Assembly (NCBI RefSeq): GCF_026586665.1 | Contig: NZ_JAODIY010000004.1 | Coordinates: 1 to 64,000, forward strand | Length of the DNA: 64,000 bases | Direction: 5' to 3' | DNA from: Halovenus rubra | Lineage (GTDB): Archaea > Halobacteriota > Halobacteria > Halobacteriales > Haloarculaceae | Part shown: positions 1 to 9,343 of the stretch, piece by piece | Numbering within the stretch: position 1 is the stretch's first letter | How the letters are laid out: the number at the start of each line of letters is the position of its first letter | The notes under the pieces: model-generated | Told to the model about the DNA's origin: nothing | Databases searched by the model: none | What the model saw: the letters and a program-made list of their open reading frames with translations, nothing else | Made by a program: the position numbers and the translations under genes

Positions 1-215
1 TGTCGTTGTGTCTGCGTCTCGTTATTGCGATCACCAACTACGAACGAGGAGATAATCCGGGAAGCACGATCATCACGGTGTGACAAGAGTTCTATGACAC
101 CCTCAGTAATGTCTGCATCATTGGCGATATACTTCCGTGCTGTGGCTGTTCTGGACTCGGAAACCATTGTCTGCAGAAAATCTTTGATTGTTCGAAGCCC
201 AGATTCCCCTTCCAT
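1..215 (-). CDS. Partial hypothetical protein (N-terminal part)
   Basis: An open reading frame runs leftward off the window edge, starting at an ATG at 215 (GTG at 236 is an in-frame alternative). About 71 residues are visible, beginning MEGESGLRTIKDFLQT. The residues are helical and charged, with no signal peptide, membrane segment or metal motif. It is divergent from rpl44e, and the AT-rich 216-430 gap would hold both promoters. I do not recognise the family; the C-terminal part lies outside the window. Its reality rests on the uninterrupted frame and natural haloarchaeal composition. Confidence 0.55.
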   Translation of the reverse strand, partial: MEGESGLRTIKDFLQTMVSESRTATARKYIANDADITEGVIELLSHRDDRASRIISSFVVGDRNNETQTQR

Positions 216-388
216 ACTTTGTATTGTACGTTCCACAAAGAAATGCCTATGGTATACTAACACACGTACATATACCTATATATATATACGAGCAAACTCA
301 GCTACTGTCTGTGAGTATCTATCCCGTCTTGGCGTACTGTTCTCACTCTTGAACGTGGGTGCCTGTGCAAATCCTCGAACCGTACGGG

Positions 389-394
389 TTTTAA
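389..394 (+). promoter_or_regulatory. TATA-like element of the rpl44e operon
   Basis: A TTTTAA box lies about 37-42 bases before the rpl44e ATG, the spacing expected for a haloarchaeal transcript with a short leader. The region upstream (about 245-295) is unusually AT-rich and could also serve the leftward gene. Assignment is by position and composition only. Confidence 0.45.
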
Positions 395-430
395 CCGCTC
401 GCGTCAAACGGACCTCAAAGGTCGATATCT

Positions 431-712
431 ATGGAGATGCCACGCCGAATGAACACATACTGTCCGCATTGTAACGAGCACTACGAACACGAAGTTGAGA
501 AGGTCCGGTCCGGTCGCTCCTCAGGTATGAAAAAGGTCAATGACCGTCAGCGCGAGCGCCAGTCCGGTATCGGGAACGACGGTAAGTTCTCCAAGGTCCC
601 GGGTGGCGACAAGCCGACAAAAAAGACACAGCTCACCTACCGCTGTGGTGAATGTGGCAAGGCCCACCAGCGTGAAGGCTGGCGCGCCGGTCGCTTGAAG
701 TTCCAGGAGTGA
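431..712 (+). CDS. rpl44e: 50S ribosomal protein L44e (eL42)
   Basis: This 93-residue protein of the large ribosomal subunit sits near the tRNA exit site in family structures. It starts [14 protein letters not shown] and keeps the two zinc-binding CxxC pairs (YCPHC near residue 11 and RCGEC near residue 72) together with the conserved glycine-rich segment [20 protein letters not shown]. The length matches haloarchaeal homologues. It is the first gene of a translation operon and is followed after five bases by rps27e. The start is fixed by the family N-terminus and by the promoter-like element just upstream. Confidence 0.96.
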   Translation: MEMPRRMNTYCPHCNEHYEHEVEKVRSGRSSGMKKVNDRQRERQSGIGNDGKFSKVPGGDKPTKKTQLTYRCGECGKAHQREGWRAGRLKFQE

Positions 713-717
713 TTATC

Positions 718-891
718 ATGGCTGGAAATTTCACACTGGTTGGCTGTCCGGATTGCGAAAACGAACAAGTCGTCTTCGAGAAAGCCGCGACATCAGTCGC
801 CTGCGCAGTTTGTGGGCACACGCTGGCCCACGCGACTGGCGGAAAAGCTGACCTCGAAGGCGAGGTCGTCGAAACGGTTGAAGCACGATGA
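718..891 (+). CDS. rps27e: 30S ribosomal protein S27e (eS27)
   Basis: This 57-residue zinc-ribbon protein of the small subunit has paired cysteines CPDC and CAVC about 20 residues apart and the conserved core [12 protein letters not shown] between them. I chose the ATG at 718 ([13 protein letters not shown]) over an upstream in-frame ATG at 709, because family members begin MAGNF and the earlier one overlaps the rpl44e stop. Its stop overlaps the start of eif2a (ATGA), so translation is probably coupled. Confidence 0.95.
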   Translation: MAGNFTLVGCPDCENEQVVFEKAATSVACAVCGHTLAHATGGKADLEGEVVETVEAR

Positions 892-1688
892 AATACAGCG
901 GCTGGCCGGAACCCGGGGAGCTCGTCGTCGGACGGGTCGATGACATCGAAGACTTCGGTGTCTTTGTCGACCTGCTGGAGTACGACGACAAGCGCGGTCT
1001 CAGCCATATCAGTGAGGTCGCCTCGGGCTGGATCAAAAACGTTCGTGATCACGTCAGCGAGGACCAACGCGTCGTCGCCAAGGTACTCGATGTTGACGAG
1101 GACTCCCAGCAGATCGATCTCTCACTGAAAGACGTCAACGACCATCAGCGCAAAGACAAAATTCAGGAGTGGAAAAACGAGCAGAAAGCCGACAATTGGA
1201 TGGAAATCGCGTTCGGCGAGGACCTCGAAGGAGACCGATACGCCGACATCGCAAACGCTCTGCTCGGAGAATTCGGAACACTCTATGACGGGTTCGAAAA
1301 AGCAGCGATTCACGGTGAAGAATCCCTCACTGAGACTGGTCTTCCAGACGACGACATTGACGCTATCGTCGAGACTGCTCGGGAAAACGTCTCAGTCCCG
1401 TACGTGACTGTCACCGGCTACGTCGATCTGGAGTGTCCTGCCAGCGACGGCGTAGATGTTGTCCAGGAGGCAATGCAGGCCGCCGAAGGGAACGGTGAGA
1501 TTCCCGAGGAAGTCGATCTTAACGTGACGTACGTCGGCTCACCCGAGTACCGCATCGAGGTGCAGGCTCCGGATTACAAGGTGGCCGAGTCACAGCTTGA
1601 GGCAAGTGCTGACCGAGCTGCTGATGTCATCAGCGACTACGATGGTACCGCTGAGTACCACCGTGAACGCCACGAGACAGAAGACTAG
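888..1688 (+). CDS. eif2a: Translation initiation factor aIF2 alpha subunit
   Basis: This 266-residue protein is the alpha subunit of the heterotrimeric aIF2 that carries initiator tRNA to the small subunit. An N-terminal S1/OB domain (residues about 8-85, with [20 protein letters not shown]) is followed by the helical domain and the C-terminal alpha-beta domain that contacts aIF2 gamma. Length and domain order match archaeal homologues. It overlaps rps27e by four bases and lies upstream of nop10, the usual archaeal translation cluster. No unusual feature is seen. Confidence 0.95.
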   Translation: MKYSGWPEPGELVVGRVDDIEDFGVFVDLLEYDDKRGLSHISEVASGWIKNVRDHVSEDQRVVAKVLDVDEDSQQIDLSLKDVNDHQRKDKIQEWKNEQKADNWMEIAFGEDLEGDRYADIANALLGEFGTLYDGFEKAAIHGEESLTETGLPDDDIDAIVETARENVSVPYVTVTGYVDLECPASDGVDVVQEAMQAAEGNGEIPEEVDLNVTYVGSPEYRIEVQAPDYKVAESQLEASADRAADVISDYDGTAEYHRERHETED

Positions 1689-1701
1689 GTCGGTTTTAAT
1701 C

Positions 1702-1884
1702 GTGAAATCTGACATCCGCGTTTGCGCCGACTGGAAACGCGTTCATGAGCGTCCGGTATATACGCTCGGAGAGGAATGCCCGGACTGCGGCGGGAAAGCC
1801 ATCAACAGTTCACCAGCACCGTTTTCACCCGAGGACTCTCACGGTGAGTATCGACGCGCACTTAAGCGCCGCGAGCGGGAATAA
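1702..1884 (+). CDS. nop10: H/ACA ribonucleoprotein protein Nop10
   Basis: Nop10 is the small zinc-containing scaffold that binds the pseudouridine synthase Cbf5 in archaeal H/ACA RNPs. The 60-residue product starts at a GTG and reads VKSDIRVCADWKRVHERPVY, with the paired cysteines CPDC after one upstream cysteine and the conserved tail GEYRRALKRRERE. The GTG start is chosen because family members begin M-K-S-D-I-R; longer in-frame extension would run into the eif2a C-terminus. A candidate H/ACA guide RNA lies 7.3 kb downstream. Confidence 0.93.
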   Translation: MKSDIRVCADWKRVHERPVYTLGEECPDCGGKAINSSPAPFSPEDSHGEYRRALKRRERE

Positions 1885-1889
1885 TAGGT

Positions 1890-2642
1890 ATGGATGATTT
1901 CGATATCGAGCACGTTGCTGAGGTTGACCTACAGGACCCAGTGTTCGTAGAAGGACTGCCTGGTGTCGGTCACGTCGGCAAACTTGCCGCGGAACATCTT
2001 GTCGAAGAGTTAGAGAGCGAACTCGTGCGTCGGGTCTACTCAACCCATTTCCCACCGCAGGTGAGTGTCGAAGACGGGGTGACACAGCTGGCCTGTGCCG
2101 AAGTTCACGCTGTCTACGCCGAGGACACCGACCTTCTTGTGTTGACGGGCGATCATCAAGCACAGGATACAGTCGGCCACTACGGGCTGACAAACAATTT
2201 GCTCGATATTGTCGAGACGTTCGACGCCGAACCGGTGTACGCTCTGGGCGGCGTCCCGACGGGCGAGCTTATCGAGGAATATGATGTCATTGGTGCAACA
2301 ACGACCGAAGACCAGCGAGAACGCCTTTCAGAGTTTGGCGTCGAGTTCCGCGACAACGAACCTGAAGGTGGCATCGTCGGCATCAGCGGCCTGTTACTCG
2401 GTCTCGGCGAGCGCCGTGACATCGAAGCGGCCTGCATTATGGGTCAGACCAGTGGCTATCTCGTAGACCCAAAAAGTGCCAAAGCAGTTCTTGAAGTTCT
2501 TGAATCAGCTATCGGGTTCGAAGTTGACTTCGAGTCACTGGAAGACCGTGCTGACGAGATGGAAGATGTTGTCCGGAAGATTCAGGAGATGGAACAGGGG
2601 TCGCCTACAGGCTCGGACGAAGATCTCCGGTATATCGGATAA
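1890..2642 (+). CDS. PAC2-family protein (proteasome assembly chaperone-like)
   Basis: A 250-residue PAC2-family protein. The family signature is clear: VFVEGLPGVGHVGKLAAEHL near the N-terminus, a TGDHQAQ segment near residue 90, YALGGVPTGE near residue 115, and GLLLGLGERRDIEAACIMGQTSGY near residue 175. Eukaryotic relatives help assemble the 20S proteasome; the archaeal function is less certain, so the chaperone role is a family-based inference. The C-terminal 40 residues are acidic and likely helical. It starts five bases after nop10 and is the last gene of the translation operon, a common haloarchaeal arrangement. Confidence 0.9.
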   Translation: MDDFDIEHVAEVDLQDPVFVEGLPGVGHVGKLAAEHLVEELESELVRRVYSTHFPPQVSVEDGVTQLACAEVHAVYAEDTDLLVLTGDHQAQDTVGHYGLTNNLLDIVETFDAEPVYALGGVPTGELIEEYDVIGATTTEDQRERLSEFGVEFRDNEPEGGIVGISGLLLGLGERRDIEAACIMGQTSGYLVDPKSAKAVLEVLESAIGFEVDFESLEDRADEMEDVVRKIQEMEQGSPTGSDEDLRYIG

Positions 2643-2753
2643 CTGTCTCGGTCTCATTTCTTGTAAACCTCACAAGGCAGCGGTCACCGTTTTGCACTGA
2701 TGCCATCGAGAAGCTGTCGTAGTATTTTGCTTGGACTCTCAATCTAACAACAC

Positions 2754-3398
2754 TCAGGATAGATGTTCGCTGAATACACCCACAATCTTCTGTTCTGCGC
2801 GCCGGAGGTGGTCTTCAACAGTACGACGGCTGAGGTCGAACATCTCTGCGAGTTCTGTAGTTGTTACCTCCCGCGGAATCTCGTAGTATCCCTCCTGCCA
2901 AGCAGTTACGAGCACTGCCCGCTGACGGGGCGACAAGCTCGGAGAAAAGCCGCCTAGCTTTGGCATCGGTGATCCTGTCACTGGAACATTAACGGTCTGT
3001 GTGGAAGCGACATCTACTGAGAAGTCATCGTTAATATCGTTGAAAAAGTCCGTCAGCCGTTGACTCTCAAGCGCCAGTACTTGCACATGTTTCGCTCCGT
3101 TCTTGTATTGTAGTGGTGGGAGCAGGAGACAGTCGTGACGTTGCACGTACCGTTCTATATACCCTTGCTCGTGTTGCTTTAGACAATCCTCAGTAATAAT
3201 TACCCGCTCATCACCCTCTTGAATATCGTCCCGTACACCAACATGGTTGCTAACGTATTCGATTGCGTCGTCAGCAGGCCCGATGAGATGAAGCAGGTCA
3301 CAATGTTCGTTACACCAGAGCTTGATGACTGCTTCACTATCCTCAGTAGCCAACGCGTACGCCGTATTATCTTTAATCTGGATAGTTACCTGCTGCAT
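2754..3398 (-). CDS. Bat-type HTH-10 transcriptional regulator, probable hut regulator
   Basis: A 214-residue regulator. Residues 155-205 form the HTH-10 (bacterio-opsin activator) domain, seen as LSPRQRAVLVTAWQEGYYEI followed by PREVTTTELAEMFDLSRRTV. The N-terminal 150 residues are a sensory region without a recognisable cofactor motif. The gene is divergent from hutU with only about 105 bases between, so control of the histidine-utilisation operon is the natural inference. Two cysteine/histidine-containing stretches (LWCNEHCDLLH near residue 28 and the EDCLKQHE region) could sense a ligand, but nothing shows which. The regulatory link is unproven from sequence. Confidence 0.85.
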   Translation of the reverse strand: MQQVTIQIKDNTAYALATEDSEAVIKLWCNEHCDLLHLIGPADDAIEYVSNHVGVRDDIQEGDERVIITEDCLKQHEQGYIERYVQRHDCLLLPPLQYKNGAKHVQVLALESQRLTDFFNDINDDFSVDVASTQTVNVPVTGSPMPKLGGFSPSLSPRQRAVLVTAWQEGYYEIPREVTTTELAEMFDLSRRTVEDHLRRAEQKIVGVFSEHLS

Positions 3399-3503
3399 GA
3401 GTACAAACGAGGTTTTTGTAGATAATAGCCTGAAATACTTAAAAATGCATCTCCATATGGATCCCCTATTATTTTGGCTGAATCTACCGTACTATGATAC
3501 CGT
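3399..3503. promoter_or_regulatory. Divergent promoter region between the regulator and hutU
   Basis: This 105-base AT-rich gap must drive both the leftward regulator and the rightward hut operon. It holds a TTAAAAA stretch near 3438-3446 that could act as a TATA box in either direction, and a perfect CCATATGG palindrome at 3453-3460 that is a candidate operator half. Which element serves which gene cannot be decided by eye. Confidence 0.5.
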
Positions 3504-5276
3504 ATGACAAAACAGCAGGAAACTCACGAGCAGCAGGGTCACGATGGTGAACCATCGGACGTATGGCGCGAGTACAAGGGCGCTCGGACGGGGACAGATA
3601 TTGAGTGTAAGGGGTGGAAACAGGAGGCAGCACTCCGCATGCTGAACAACAACCTCGACCCTGAGGTTGCCGAGAAACCGGAGGAACTCGTCGTATACGG
3701 TGGGACGGGACAGGCAGCACGGACGTGGGATGACTATGAGACAATCGTTGAGGAACTCCGAGAGCTTGATGACAACGAGACGCTGCTCGTTCAGAGTGGG
3801 CGTCCGGTTGGTCGGTTCCCGACACACGAACGCGCACCGCGAGTACTGATTGCGAACTCGAATCTGGTTGGAAACTGGGACGACTGGGAGCACTTTCATG
3901 AACTCGAAGCCGAGGGCAAGATTATGTACGGCCAGATGACTGCCGGTTCGTGGGCCTATATCGGGACACAGGGAATCCTTCAGGGGACCTACGAGACACT
4001 GGCTGAAATCGGCCGGACGGAGTTTGACGAAACCCTCGCGGGCAAGCTTGTTGTCACTGCTGGACTCGGCGGAATGGGTGGCGCACAGCCGCTTGCGGTC
4101 ACGATGAACGAGGGGGTCTGTATTGCAGCGGAGGTCGACGAGAAGCGTATCGACCGCCGTATCGAGACTGGCTACTGCATGGAGAAGACCGATGACCTCG
4201 ATGTCGCGCTCGAACGCGCACAGGAGGCCGTTGAGTCTGAAGAGCCTCTCAGCATTGGACTCCATATGAACGCCGCAGACTTCCTCGAAGGACTGCTTGA
4301 GCGTGGCGTCGTCCCGGACGTAGTGACAGACCAGACGAGTGCCCACGACGAACTTGTCGGGTACTACCCGAGCGGGCACACGGTTGCGGAGGCTGACGAA
4401 CTCCGCGAGGAAGACCCCGAGACATACCGGGAAGAGAGTTTGGCGACGATGCAGCGCCACGTCGACGCAATCCTCGACTTGCAAGACGAAGGCGCGATTG
4501 CTGTTGAGTACGGGAATAACCTCCGTGGGCAGGTCAAACAGGAGTTCGACCGCGACGACGCCTTTGATTTCCCCGGGTTCGTTCCCGCGTACATCCGCCC
4601 GATGTTCTGTCGGGGCAAGGGTCCGTTCCGGTGGGCCGCCCTCTCTGGGGACCCCGACGACATTCGCCGGACCGACGAAGCTATCCGCAACCTGTTCCCC
4701 GAAAAAGAGGGACTGCTGCGCTGGATTGACCTCGCACAGGAACAAGTCGAGTACCAGGGGCTGCCCAGCCGGGTTTGCTGGCTCGGCTACGACACCGGTG
4801 AAGAGTCCGAAAGCGACGAAACCGCCAGAGCAGACGAGGCACTCACAGAACGCGCCCGGTTCGCAGTTCGTATCAACGAACTCGTCGCCGAGGGCGAAAT
4901 CGAGGCACCGGTCGTAGTGACACGGGACCACCTCGACGCTGGCTCTGTCGCAAGTCCGAACCGTGAGACGGAGGCAATGAAAGATGGGACAGATGCGGTG
5001 GCTGACTGGCCAATTCTGAACGCGCTCGTCAACTGTGCTGCCGGTGCAGATATCGTCAGCGTTCACGATGGCGGTGGCGTCGGCATTGGTAACTCATTGC
5101 ACACCAACAACCACGTCGTCCTCGATGGCACCGAGCAGGCTGCTGAGACTGCCCGGCGTGTGTTCACGACTGACCCCGGCATGGGTGTTATCCGGCATGC
5201 TGATGCAGGATACGAAGAAGCACTCGACGCGGCCGACGAGTCTGGTGTGGCGATTCCCACGCGTGATCGGCAGTGA
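3504..5276 (+). CDS. hutU: Urocanate hydratase
   Basis: Second enzyme of histidine breakdown, converting urocanate to 4-imidazolone-5-propionate with a tightly bound NAD. The 590-residue length is a little above the typical 550-560 because of an N-terminal extension. Visible family motifs are the NAD-site loop [12 protein letters not shown] (about residues 189-200), the [11 protein letters not shown] segment near residue 275, and the [17 protein letters not shown] segment with its catalytic-region cysteine at residue 369. It is the first gene of the hut operon and overlaps hutG by four bases. Start at the [15 protein letters not shown], with no better downstream Met before the conserved region. 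Confidence 0.97.
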   Translation: MTKQQETHEQQGHDGEPSDVWREYKGARTGTDIECKGWKQEAALRMLNNNLDPEVAEKPEELVVYGGTGQAARTWDDYETIVEELRELDDNETLLVQSGRPVGRFPTHERAPRVLIANSNLVGNWDDWEHFHELEAEGKIMYGQMTAGSWAYIGTQGILQGTYETLAEIGRTEFDETLAGKLVVTAGLGGMGGAQPLAVTMNEGVCIAAEVDEKRIDRRIETGYCMEKTDDLDVALERAQEAVESEEPLSIGLHMNAADFLEGLLERGVVPDVVTDQTSAHDELVGYYPSGHTVAEADELREEDPETYREESLATMQRHVDAILDLQDEGAIAVEYGNNLRGQVKQEFDRDDAFDFPGFVPAYIRPMFCRGKGPFRWAALSGDPDDIRRTDEAIRNLFPEKEGLLRWIDLAQEQVEYQGLPSRVCWLGYDTGEESESDETARADEALTERARFAVRINELVAEGEIEAPVVVTRDHLDAGSVASPNRETEAMKDGTDAVADWPILNALVNCAAGADIVSVHDGGGVGIGNSLHTNNHVVLDGTEQAAETARRVFTTDPGMGVIRHADAGYEEALDAADESGVAIPTRDRQ

Positions 5277-6208
5277 GAAACGTTGCGCTTCGGTCCCCTG
5301 ATGAATGGACAGGGACAACGAAGGACCCACACGACGAACAGTTCGGCCATATTGTCGATACAACGACAGTTGATGGCGCGGGTGACTATCGCGCGGTCCT
5401 TGTCGGCGAACCCTACGATGGCGCTGTTATCGGCCGCCCCGGCGCTCGGGAGGGACCGGCAGCTATCCGTAACTCACTTGCAGGCGTGAAATCCCACCAC
5501 TTCGACGCCGGACCGGTTCAGTCGGTCGGTGATCTCGGCACGGTTGAGGTGCCGTCTGGCCATAGCGTCAGCGAGACACAAGCTGCTATCAGTGATGTGA
5601 CCGCCCGAATCCACGAACAAGAGACAGTACCGGTCTTTCTCGGCGGAGACAATTCGCTGACGTATCCCAACGTCGAACCGGTACTCGACCGCAAGGGAAG
5701 TGTCGGGGTTATTAGCCTCGACACGCACCTTGACTGTCGCGTCGTACAGGGAGAGCCATCCAGTGGCTCGCCTTACCGACAGCTCCACGAGGCAGGGCTT
5801 GACAACATGGCGGTTCTTGGTGCTCGACACTTCGAAACCTCGACGGCCTACGCCGACTACCTCCGTGAACAGGGTGGCGAGATCATCACCGCTGAGGAAG
5901 TCGGTGACGACCCTGTCGAAGCGGCTGACCGAGCATTGTCGGCTGTCGAGACAGACCATCTCTACGTTAGTGTCGATATCGACGTGCTCGACGCGACTGC
6001 GGGACCTGGTGTCTCGGCTCCGACACCTGGTGGTATCACGACACGTGAGTTGTTCCGGATGGTTCGACTACTTGCAAGCGTTGACCGGCTTGTGGGATTC
6101 GAAGTTGTCGAAACCGCGCCGTCACTGTGTCCGGATGGGCGGACTGCCGATGCTGCGGCGCGGACTGTTGCACACGCGCTTTCTACGCTCCGGGGTGACG
6201 GTGCATGA
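5273..6208 (+). CDS. hutG: Formimidoylglutamase (arginase/ureohydrolase family)
   Basis: Hydrolyses N-formimidoylglutamate to glutamate and formamide. The 311-residue protein shows the binuclear manganese motifs of the ureohydrolase fold: GGDNS at residues 124-128, DTHLD at 150-154 and [10 protein letters not shown] near residue 228. The usual histidine of GGDHS, a metal ligand, is replaced here by Asn127, which is worth noting. It starts at a GTG overlapping the hutU stop and overlaps hutI by four bases, so the operon is translationally coupled. Position between hutU and hutI makes the substrate assignment strong despite the substitution. Confidence 0.93.
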   Translation: MRNVALRSPDEWTGTTKDPHDEQFGHIVDTTTVDGAGDYRAVLVGEPYDGAVIGRPGAREGPAAIRNSLAGVKSHHFDAGPVQSVGDLGTVEVPSGHSVSETQAAISDVTARIHEQETVPVFLGGDNSLTYPNVEPVLDRKGSVGVISLDTHLDCRVVQGEPSSGSPYRQLHEAGLDNMAVLGARHFETSTAYADYLREQGGEIITAEEVGDDPVEAADRALSAVETDHLYVSVDIDVLDATAGPGVSAPTPGGITTRELFRMVRLLASVDRLVGFEVVETAPSLCPDGRTADAAARTVAHALSTLRGDGA

Positions 6209-7467
6209 CTGACGTCCTTGTTCACGACGCGACGGAACTCGTCGTTGGCCCAGACAAGGGGTCCCTCAACCGTATCGAGAACGGTGCAGTGGCCATCGAA
6301 GACGGAACTGTTGTTGCCGTTGGACCAACGGAGACAGTCAGGAGCCAGCACCCAAACGCTACCCAATGTATCGATGCCAGCGGGCAAACAGTTTTACCCG
6401 GGTTCGTCGACCCACACACGCACGCCTTATTTGCGGGCGACCGGTCCGACGAGTTCGTCGCCCGTATCGAGGGGAAGAGCTACAACGAGATTATGGACGC
6501 TGGTGGGGGTATCGCGGTAACTGTCGAAGCAATCCGCGAGACAAGCGACGAAGAACTACTCGCCAACCTTCTCGCACAACTCGATGTGATGCTCGAACAC
6601 GGGACGACAACCGCGGAGGTCAAGTCCGGGTACGGACTCGATACGCAGACCGAGCTACGGATGCTCGATACCATCCAAACGGCTGACGAGCAACACCCTA
6701 TCGACCTCATCCCGACGTTCATGGGTGCACACGCAGTCCCTGCAGAGATGGAAACCGATGCGTACGTTGAGGAGGTTGTCGAAGAGCAACTCCCAGCGGT
6801 CGCCGAGCAAGGTGTTGCGGAGTTCTGTGATGTCTTCTGTGAGGAGGGTGTCTTTGATGTTGAACAGTCTCGCCGGATTCTTGTCGCTGGACGCGAGCAC
6901 GGGCTCGACCCAAAGATACACGCCGAGGAGTTTACGCGTATCGGCGGCGCACAACTTGCTGCCGAGCTTGAAGCCGCCAGCGCGGACCACCTGCTGTCAG
7001 CAAACGAGGCCGACGCAAACTCTCTTGTTGAGGCTGGTGTGGTGCCGACGCTGCTTCCAGCGACGGCGTTCTCACTGGACGAACCGTATGCCGATGCGGA
7101 GACGTTCCTCGACGTTGATGCCCCTGTCGCGCTCGGGAGCGACCTCAACCCGAGCTGTTTTGTCCACAGTATGGGACTCGTGGTTTCACTTGCCTGTCTC
7201 CGGATGAAGATGCAGCCTGACGAGGCTGTGCTGGGTGCAACAGCCAACGCCGCGGCTGCTATTGGCCAAGCAGACGGTGTCGGGACACTCCAAGAGGGAA
7301 CCCAAGCAGACCTCACAATCTTCGACCTGCCATCACTGGTTCACATTCCGTACAACGCCGGAACCAATCGCGTCGAGAAAGTACTGAAAGCGGGTGAGCT
7401 TGTTGTCGACGACGGACAGCGAACTGGCAGGTCCGTAGCAACACAGGAGGTGCCCGACGATGAGTGA
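6205..7467 (+). CDS. hutI: Imidazolonepropionase
   Basis: Third step of the pathway: opens the imidazolone ring to give N-formimidoylglutamate. This 420-residue amidohydrolase-superfamily enzyme has the metal-binding HTH at residues 71-73 (in [16 protein letters not shown]), a [14 protein letters not shown] substrate-loop segment near residue 140, [14 protein letters not shown] near 240 and the late aspartate in GSDLNPSCF. Length matches the family. It overlaps hutG (ATGA) and hutH by eight bases. Confidence 0.97.
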   Translation: MTDVLVHDATELVVGPDKGSLNRIENGAVAIEDGTVVAVGPTETVRSQHPNATQCIDASGQTVLPGFVDPHTHALFAGDRSDEFVARIEGKSYNEIMDAGGGIAVTVEAIRETSDEELLANLLAQLDVMLEHGTTTAEVKSGYGLDTQTELRMLDTIQTADEQHPIDLIPTFMGAHAVPAEMETDAYVEEVVEEQLPAVAEQGVAEFCDVFCEEGVFDVEQSRRILVAGREHGLDPKIHAEEFTRIGGAQLAAELEAASADHLLSANEADANSLVEAGVVPTLLPATAFSLDEPYADAETFLDVDAPVALGSDLNPSCFVHSMGLVVSLACLRMKMQPDEAVLGATANAAAAIGQADGVGTLQEGTQADLTIFDLPSLVHIPYNAGTNRVEKVLKAGELVVDDGQRTGRSVATQEVPDDE

Positions 7468-9055
7468 CGGGACCACCGTATCGGTCGGTGACGATTTGGC
7501 TCCGACAGATGTCGCGGCAGTAGCCCGTGACGATGCTCCCGTCGAGATATCTACGGCGGCTCGTGAGCGCGTCCAGGAGTCCCGGGAACGCGTCGAATCG
7601 GTCATCGACTCCGGCGAAGCGGTCTATGGGATCAACACCGGGTTTGGTGAACTCGTCACCGAGCGGATTCCCGGCGACGAGTTGGAAGAACTACAGACGA
7701 ATCTCATCCGAAGCCACGCTTCGGGACAGGGTGACCCGCTTGAGCGCGAGGAGGTTCGGACGCTGCTGTTGACCCGGCTACATGCGCTTTCGCTTGGCTA
7801 CTCCGGGGTTCGTGAGACTGTTGTTGAGACGCTCGCCGGAATGTTGAACGAGGGGGTACATCCGGTCGTCCGGACATACGGAAGCCTTGGAGCCAGCGGC
7901 GACCTCGCACCGCTTGCACATCTTGCGCTTGTCCTCATCGGTGAAGGCGAGGCCACAGTTGACGGCATTGAGGGTCGTCTCTCTGGTGAGAAAGCACTCC
8001 AAGAAGCGGGACTTGCTCCGCTTACCCTCGCGCCAAAGGAGGGGTTGGCACTCATCAACGGAACACAGCTTACCGCCGGGCTGGCGGCGTTGACTGTTGT
8101 CGACGCCGAGAGGCTCCTTGATGCCGCCGACACGGCTGGGGCACTGACAACTGAGGTCGGGATGGGAACGACAGTCACCAGCAGCGAGGCAATCGCATCA
8201 GTCCGTCCTCATACCGGCCACCAAGCAAGTGCGACAAACGTTCGGCGACTGACCGCAGAGTCCGAAATCGTCGAATCTCATCGCAACTGCGACCGCGTTC
8301 AGGACGCCTACTCTTTCCGGTGTCTCCCACAGGTTCATGGCGCTGTCAGGGAGGCCGTTACTCACCTTCGGGAGGCGGTCGAAACAGAGTTGAATAGTGC
8401 GACGGACAACCCGCTCATTTTCGACGCTGAATCGGTCGCCCCGCGAGCAAGCCAGACAGAGTCAGCAGCCGTTGTCTCTGGGGGTAACTTCCATGGCGCT
8501 CCACTTGCTCACCGGCTCGACTACGCTGCTAACGCGTTGACCGACCTCGGGGCAATGAGCGAGCGACGGGTCGACAGACTGCTCAATCCGAACTTGCAGG
8601 AATCTCACCTGCCACCGTTTCTCGCCGGCGAGAGCGGTGTCGAGTCGGGGATGATGATTGCCCAATACACCGCCGCATCGCTGGTCAACGACTGTCGGTC
8701 GGCTGGGTCGCCGGGGATAGACAACACTCCGGTCAGCGGCGGCCAAGAGGACCACGTCAGCATGAGTGCGACCAGTGCACTCGCGCTTCGGGACGTTGTC
8801 GAACAGACCCGGCGTATCCTCGCGATTGAACTGCTGTGTAGCGCAGAAGCCGCCGAGTACGTCGATGACTCACTCGAACACGGCATCGGCACTGCCGCCG
8901 CCTACGAGGCTGTGCGGGACCGGGTTCCAGCACTCGATGGCGACAGGTCGCTTGCCGGCGATATTGACGAACTTGCCGACGCAGTTCGGTCCGGCAAGCT
9001 ATTAGACCACGTCGAACACATGCTCGACGGCGGTTTTGTTTCCGCCTCTGAGTAA
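7460..9055 (+). CDS. hutH: Histidine ammonia-lyase
   Basis: First enzyme of the pathway, deaminating histidine to urocanate. The 531-residue protein carries the autocatalytic MIO triad Ala145-Ser146-Gly147 within GSLGASGDLAPLAHL, the active-site tyrosine in YGINTGFGEL (Tyr56), and downstream family motifs TDNPLIF and GNFHGAPLAH. Last gene of hutUGIH. Gene order puts the first-acting enzyme last, but overlap of all four genes should keep stoichiometry. No histidine permease is in the cluster, so uptake must be encoded elsewhere. Confidence 0.97.
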   Translation: MSDGTTVSVGDDLAPTDVAAVARDDAPVEISTAARERVQESRERVESVIDSGEAVYGINTGFGELVTERIPGDELEELQTNLIRSHASGQGDPLEREEVRTLLLTRLHALSLGYSGVRETVVETLAGMLNEGVHPVVRTYGSLGASGDLAPLAHLALVLIGEGEATVDGIEGRLSGEKALQEAGLAPLTLAPKEGLALINGTQLTAGLAALTVVDAERLLDAADTAGALTTEVGMGTTVTSSEAIASVRPHTGHQASATNVRRLTAESEIVESHRNCDRVQDAYSFRCLPQVHGAVREAVTHLREAVETELNSATDNPLIFDAESVAPRASQTESAAVVSGGNFHGAPLAHRLDYAANALTDLGAMSERRVDRLLNPNLQESHLPPFLAGESGVESGMMIAQYTAASLVNDCRSAGSPGIDNTPVSGGQEDHVSMSATSALALRDVVEQTRRILAIELLCSAEAAEYVDDSLEHGIGTAAAYEAVRDRVPALDGDRSLAGDIDELADAVRSGKLLDHVEHMLDGGFVSASE

Positions 9056-9219
9056 CGAGGCGGTCTTCTCTCTTCTGTGTGTCTGCCTGCGTAGCGGTGG
9101 TCTCTCTGGAATGAAGTTGACAGCAAAGAGTAACCGTTAACAGTGCTGACCGAATCTATTCTGGTGGGAACGCACGGCCGCAACTCTGACGTGCCGTCTG
9201 CTTGGACGGCTTGGGATTG

Positions 9220-9293
9220 CGGTAGTGTCGACCGCCGACCGCTGTTGTCGGTCAGCGACAGCCGTCAGGTCGGCGGATAGTGTCTACCGGACA
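9220..9293 (+). ncRNA. Candidate H/ACA guide RNA hairpin upstream of rps15
   Basis: Reading by eye gives a fold with all parts of an archaeal H/ACA hairpin. Lower stem CGGTAG (9220-9225) pairs with CTACCG (9284-9289). The pocket strands are TGTCGA (9226-9231) and ATAGTGT (9277-9283). A perfect nine-base-pair upper stem, CCGCCGACC (9232-9240) with GGTCGGCGG (9268-9276), carries a further seven-pair stem at its top (9241-9247 with 9256-9262, one G-U). ACA follows at 9291-9293. The distance from the top of the pocket to ACA is 14 bases, the canonical spacing. An upstream hairpin (9193-9210) may belong to the same transcript. A clear K-turn was not resolved, and a target was not identified. It could instead be an r-protein leader structure. 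Confidence 0.45.
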
Positions 9294-9343
9294 CCACGAC
9301 GACACCTCTCGCCGCTTTCGGTCTGTGTTCCAACCAGTAAACT

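Noticed and set aside
25-474. Rightward 149-codon open frame at the window start
   Set aside because: It crosses the AT-rich promoter region and the rpl44e start, has poor composition, and is antisense to a better leftward frame at 1-215.
3492-5066. Long leftward open frame (524 codons) opposite hutU
   Set aside because: It is the antisense shadow of hutU, whose protein is unmistakable; the shadow is cysteine- and valine-rich and matches no family.
6480-7316. Leftward 278-codon frame opposite hutI
   Set aside because: Serine-rich antisense shadow of a conserved enzyme.
9220-9293. Identity with the known Haloferax H/ACA RNA sR-h45
   Set aside because: The pocket strands do not complement the 23S helix 69 or peptidyl-transferase sites that sR-h45 serves, as far as I can match by eye.
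9280-9294. Alternative small hairpin GTGTC/GACAC after the upper stem
   Set aside because: It is possible but competes with the lower stem of the H/ACA-like fold and leaves the pocket unexplained.
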